DNA from: Burkholderia sp. 4M9327F10
GTDB lineage: Bacteria > Pseudomonadota > Gammaproteobacteria > Burkholderiales > Burkholderiaceae
Length of the DNA stretch: 64,000 nucleotides
Reading direction: 5' to 3'
NCBI RefSeq assembly: GCF_005503145.1
Contig: NZ_SCNV01000001.1
Coordinates: 124,001-188,000, forward strand
This document shows, piece after piece, positions 62,601-64,000 of this stretch (position 1 is the stretch's first letter; each line of letters begins with the position of its first letter). Under the pieces are notes generated by a model. That model was given only the letters and a program-made list of their open reading frames with translations, had not been told where the DNA came from and made no database searches. The translations under genes and the position numbers were made by a program.

Positions 62601-63881
62601 AACAAAGCCTGGCCAGCATGGCGAAACAAAACCGCCAGGCAACGCTCAACGATCCTCCGCACCTGGCACGACCTGATGCTGGCGAACGCCGACGACCTCG
62701 CCCTGATCCTCACCACCGAACAAGGCAAACCCCTGGCCGAAGCCAAAGGCGAAATCCTCTACGCCGCATCCTTCCTGGAATGGTTCGCAGAAGAAGCCAA
62801 GCGCGTCTACGGCGACACCATCCCCACGCCGGCGGCGGATAAACGCATCGTCGTCACCAAAGAACCCATCGGCGTGTGCGCCGCCATCACCCCGTGGAAT
62901 TTTCCCGCGGCCATGATCACCCGTAAGGTCGGTCCCGCGCTTGCCGCCGGTTGCCCCATCATCGTCAAGCCCGCCGAGGCAACGCCGTTCTCCGCGCTAG
63001 CCCTCGCCGTGCTCGCCGAGCGCGCCGGTGTGCCGCCCGGTATCTTTAGCGTCGTTACCGGCGACCCCAAAGCCATCGGCGCCGAAATGACCGGTAACCC
63101 GATCGTGCGCAAACTGTCGTTCACAGGCTCGACCGCCATTGGCCGTCTCCTGATGGCGCAATGCGCTCCCACCGTCAAAAAAGTCTCGCTCGAACTCGGC
63201 GGCAACGCACCCTTCATCGTCTTCGAAGACGCCGATCTCGATGCGGCCGTCGCCGGCGCCATCGCCTCCAAATACCGCAACAGCGGCCAGACCTGCGTCT
63301 GCACCAATCGCTTCTATGTGCACGACAAGGTCTATGACGCCTTCGCCGCCAAGCTGCGCGAGGCGGTCGAGCAGTTGAAGATCGGTCGCGGCACCGATGA
63401 CGGCGTCACGCAAGGCCCGCTCATCAATGAGGCGGCCGTGCTCAAGGTCGAGTCGCATATCGAAGATGCGCTCGCCAAGGGCGCTCGCATCGTCACCGGC
63501 GGCAAGCGCCATGCGCTCGGTCACGGCTTCTTCGAACCGACCGTCCTCGCCGACGTCACACCGGCCATGAAAGTGGCCCGTGACGAAACGTTCGGTCCGC
63601 TCGCGCCGTTGTTCCGCTTCTCGTCGGATGAGGAAGTCGTCAGCCTCGCCAACGATACCGAGTTCGGACTCGCCTCGTACTTCTATAGCCGCGATATCAG
63701 CCGCGTGTGGCGCGTCGCCGAAGCACTCGAATACGGCATGGTGGGTATCAACACCGGGTTGATCTCAAACGAGGTCGCACCGTTCGGCGGCGTCAAGCAA
63801 TCCGGGCTTGGCCGCGAAGGATCGCACTACGGTATCGACGACTATGTCGTCATCAAGTATCTGTGCATCGGCGGGGTTTGA
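62418..63881 (+). CDS. gabD: Succinate-semialdehyde dehydrogenase
   Basis: This 487-residue NADP-dependent enzyme oxidises succinate semialdehyde to succinate, following GabT. PWNFPAAMITRK, FTGSTAIG, LELGGNAPFIVFEDADLD with the catalytic Glu, and NSGQTCVCTNR with the catalytic Cys are all present. GGAG lies nine bases before the ATG. Repeat copies B and C lie between gabT and this gene, so it may have its own promoter. The first 200 bases are A+C rich with rare codons. Confidence 0.94.
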   Translation: MPSQITLKDPTLLRTESYIAGEWTESDDTTTLEVKNPATSELVGKIPRMGQAETRRAIEAANKAWPAWRNKTARQRSTILRTWHDLMLANADDLALILTTEQGKPLAEAKGEILYAASFLEWFAEEAKRVYGDTIPTPAADKRIVVTKEPIGVCAAITPWNFPAAMITRKVGPALAAGCPIIVKPAEATPFSALALAVLAERAGVPPGIFSVVTGDPKAIGAEMTGNPIVRKLSFTGSTAIGRLLMAQCAPTVKKVSLELGGNAPFIVFEDADLDAAVAGAIASKYRNSGQTCVCTNRFYVHDKVYDAFAAKLREAVEQLKIGRGTDDGVTQGPLINEAAVLKVESHIEDALAKGARIVTGGKRHALGHGFFEPTVLADVTPAMKVARDETFGPLAPLFRFSSDEEVVSLANDTEFGLASYFYSRDISRVWRVAEALEYGMVGINTGLISNEVAPFGGVKQSGLGREGSHYGIDDYVVIKYLCIGGV

Positions 63882-63896
63882 GGTAAGGCGGCAGCG

Positions 63897-63926
63897 GCGG
63901 TCATGTCCGACTCTGGGCATGACCGC
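63897..63926. terminator. Terminator-like hairpin after gabD
   Basis: GCGGTCATG and CATGACCGC pair perfectly over 9 bases around a 12-base loop, 15 bases after the gabD stop. The last 70 bases of the window show no clear gene. Confidence 0.6.
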
Positions 63927-64000
63927 TTCCAACTCGGGCAAATCGCGAGCTTTGCCTTCAGGACGGCCAATGCAACGCGGCACGAAGCTGAGCTGCGCGT

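Noticed and set aside
63765..63983. Possible minus-strand gene at the right edge
   Set aside because: It overlaps the gabD end and hairpin, and shows no recognisable domain.
1..64000. CRISPR arrays, tRNA or rRNA genes, complete insertion sequences, prophage
   Set aside because: No regularly spaced repeats, cloverleaf, rRNA motifs, transposase or integrase genes were seen. The 12-base tandem repeats at 23099 have no spacers.

Overview
The window is a high-GC chromosomal stretch of a beta-proteobacterium, most likely Paraburkholderia or a close Burkholderia relative. The evidence is gene content rather than a marker gene: a DUF4148 protein, a Gram-negative general porin, a CeoAB-OpcM/BpeEF-OprC type efflux operon with its LlpE hydrolase and LysR regulator, flhDC, a very large NAD-glutamate dehydrogenase, and a short structured repeat that I associate with this group. 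I see no rRNA, tRNA, CRISPR array, prophage or complete insertion sequence.

Layout. 1-0.7 kb: tail of a probable transporter gene and a small membrane protein. 0.8-10.7 kb: a minus-strand operon that reads as uptake and breakdown of deoxynucleosides or deoxyribose (two-permease sugar ABC transporter, deoxyribokinase-like kinase, RbsD/FucU mutarotase, two-domain ALDH16-type aldehyde dehydrogenase, deoxyribose-phosphate aldolase). 10.9-12.1 kb: a nucleotidyltransferase/HEPN pair behind three phased palindromes. 12.2-18.4 kb: zapE, a diguanylate cyclase, a CtaG-like protein, a lipoprotein, a 655-base intergenic stretch with unusual structure, and a porin. 18.5-24.1 kb: an orphan ABC importer of the iron/polyamine/phosphonate type with a divergent LysR gene. 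24.0-27.1 kb: small genes, a RelE/Xre toxin-antitoxin pair, an MmyB-like regulator and an acetyltransferase. 27.1-28.9 kb: flhDC with a long, motif-rich leader. 29.0-34.4 kb: mntH, a DszC/SfnB-like flavoenzyme and metQNI. 34.7-42.9 kb: the efflux operon and its regulator. 43.1-55.4 kb: DUF4148 protein, nucleoside permease-like protein, aldo/keto reductase, CDF transporter, selD, NAD-glutamate dehydrogenase, and an alpha/beta hydrolase coupled to an M14 carboxypeptidase. 55.6-58.4 kb: phnCDE. 58.4-63.9 kb: gabR, gabT and gabD, with three copies of a 245-base structured repeat between them.

How the genes work together. The clearest pathways are deoxynucleoside catabolism (transport, phosphorylation, aldol cleavage, aldehyde oxidation), GABA catabolism (GabR controls GabT and GabD), RND efflux, methionine/organosulfur uptake, and import of phosphonate-like compounds without any enzyme for them nearby.

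The most unusual signal is at 58.0-62.6 kb. All three copies of the structured repeat are preceded, on their 5' side, by roughly 250-450 bases in which the repeat's strand becomes strongly G+T rich. This runs through the ends of phnE and gabT and, in the opposite orientation, the start of gabD. The skew follows the direction of the repeat and not the direction of the gene. Other notable items are the palindrome-controlled nucleotidyltransferase/HEPN pair, an LlpE hydrolase with Asp at the nucleophile position, a perfect 28-base palindrome, and a 26-codon gene with a strong ribosome binding site.
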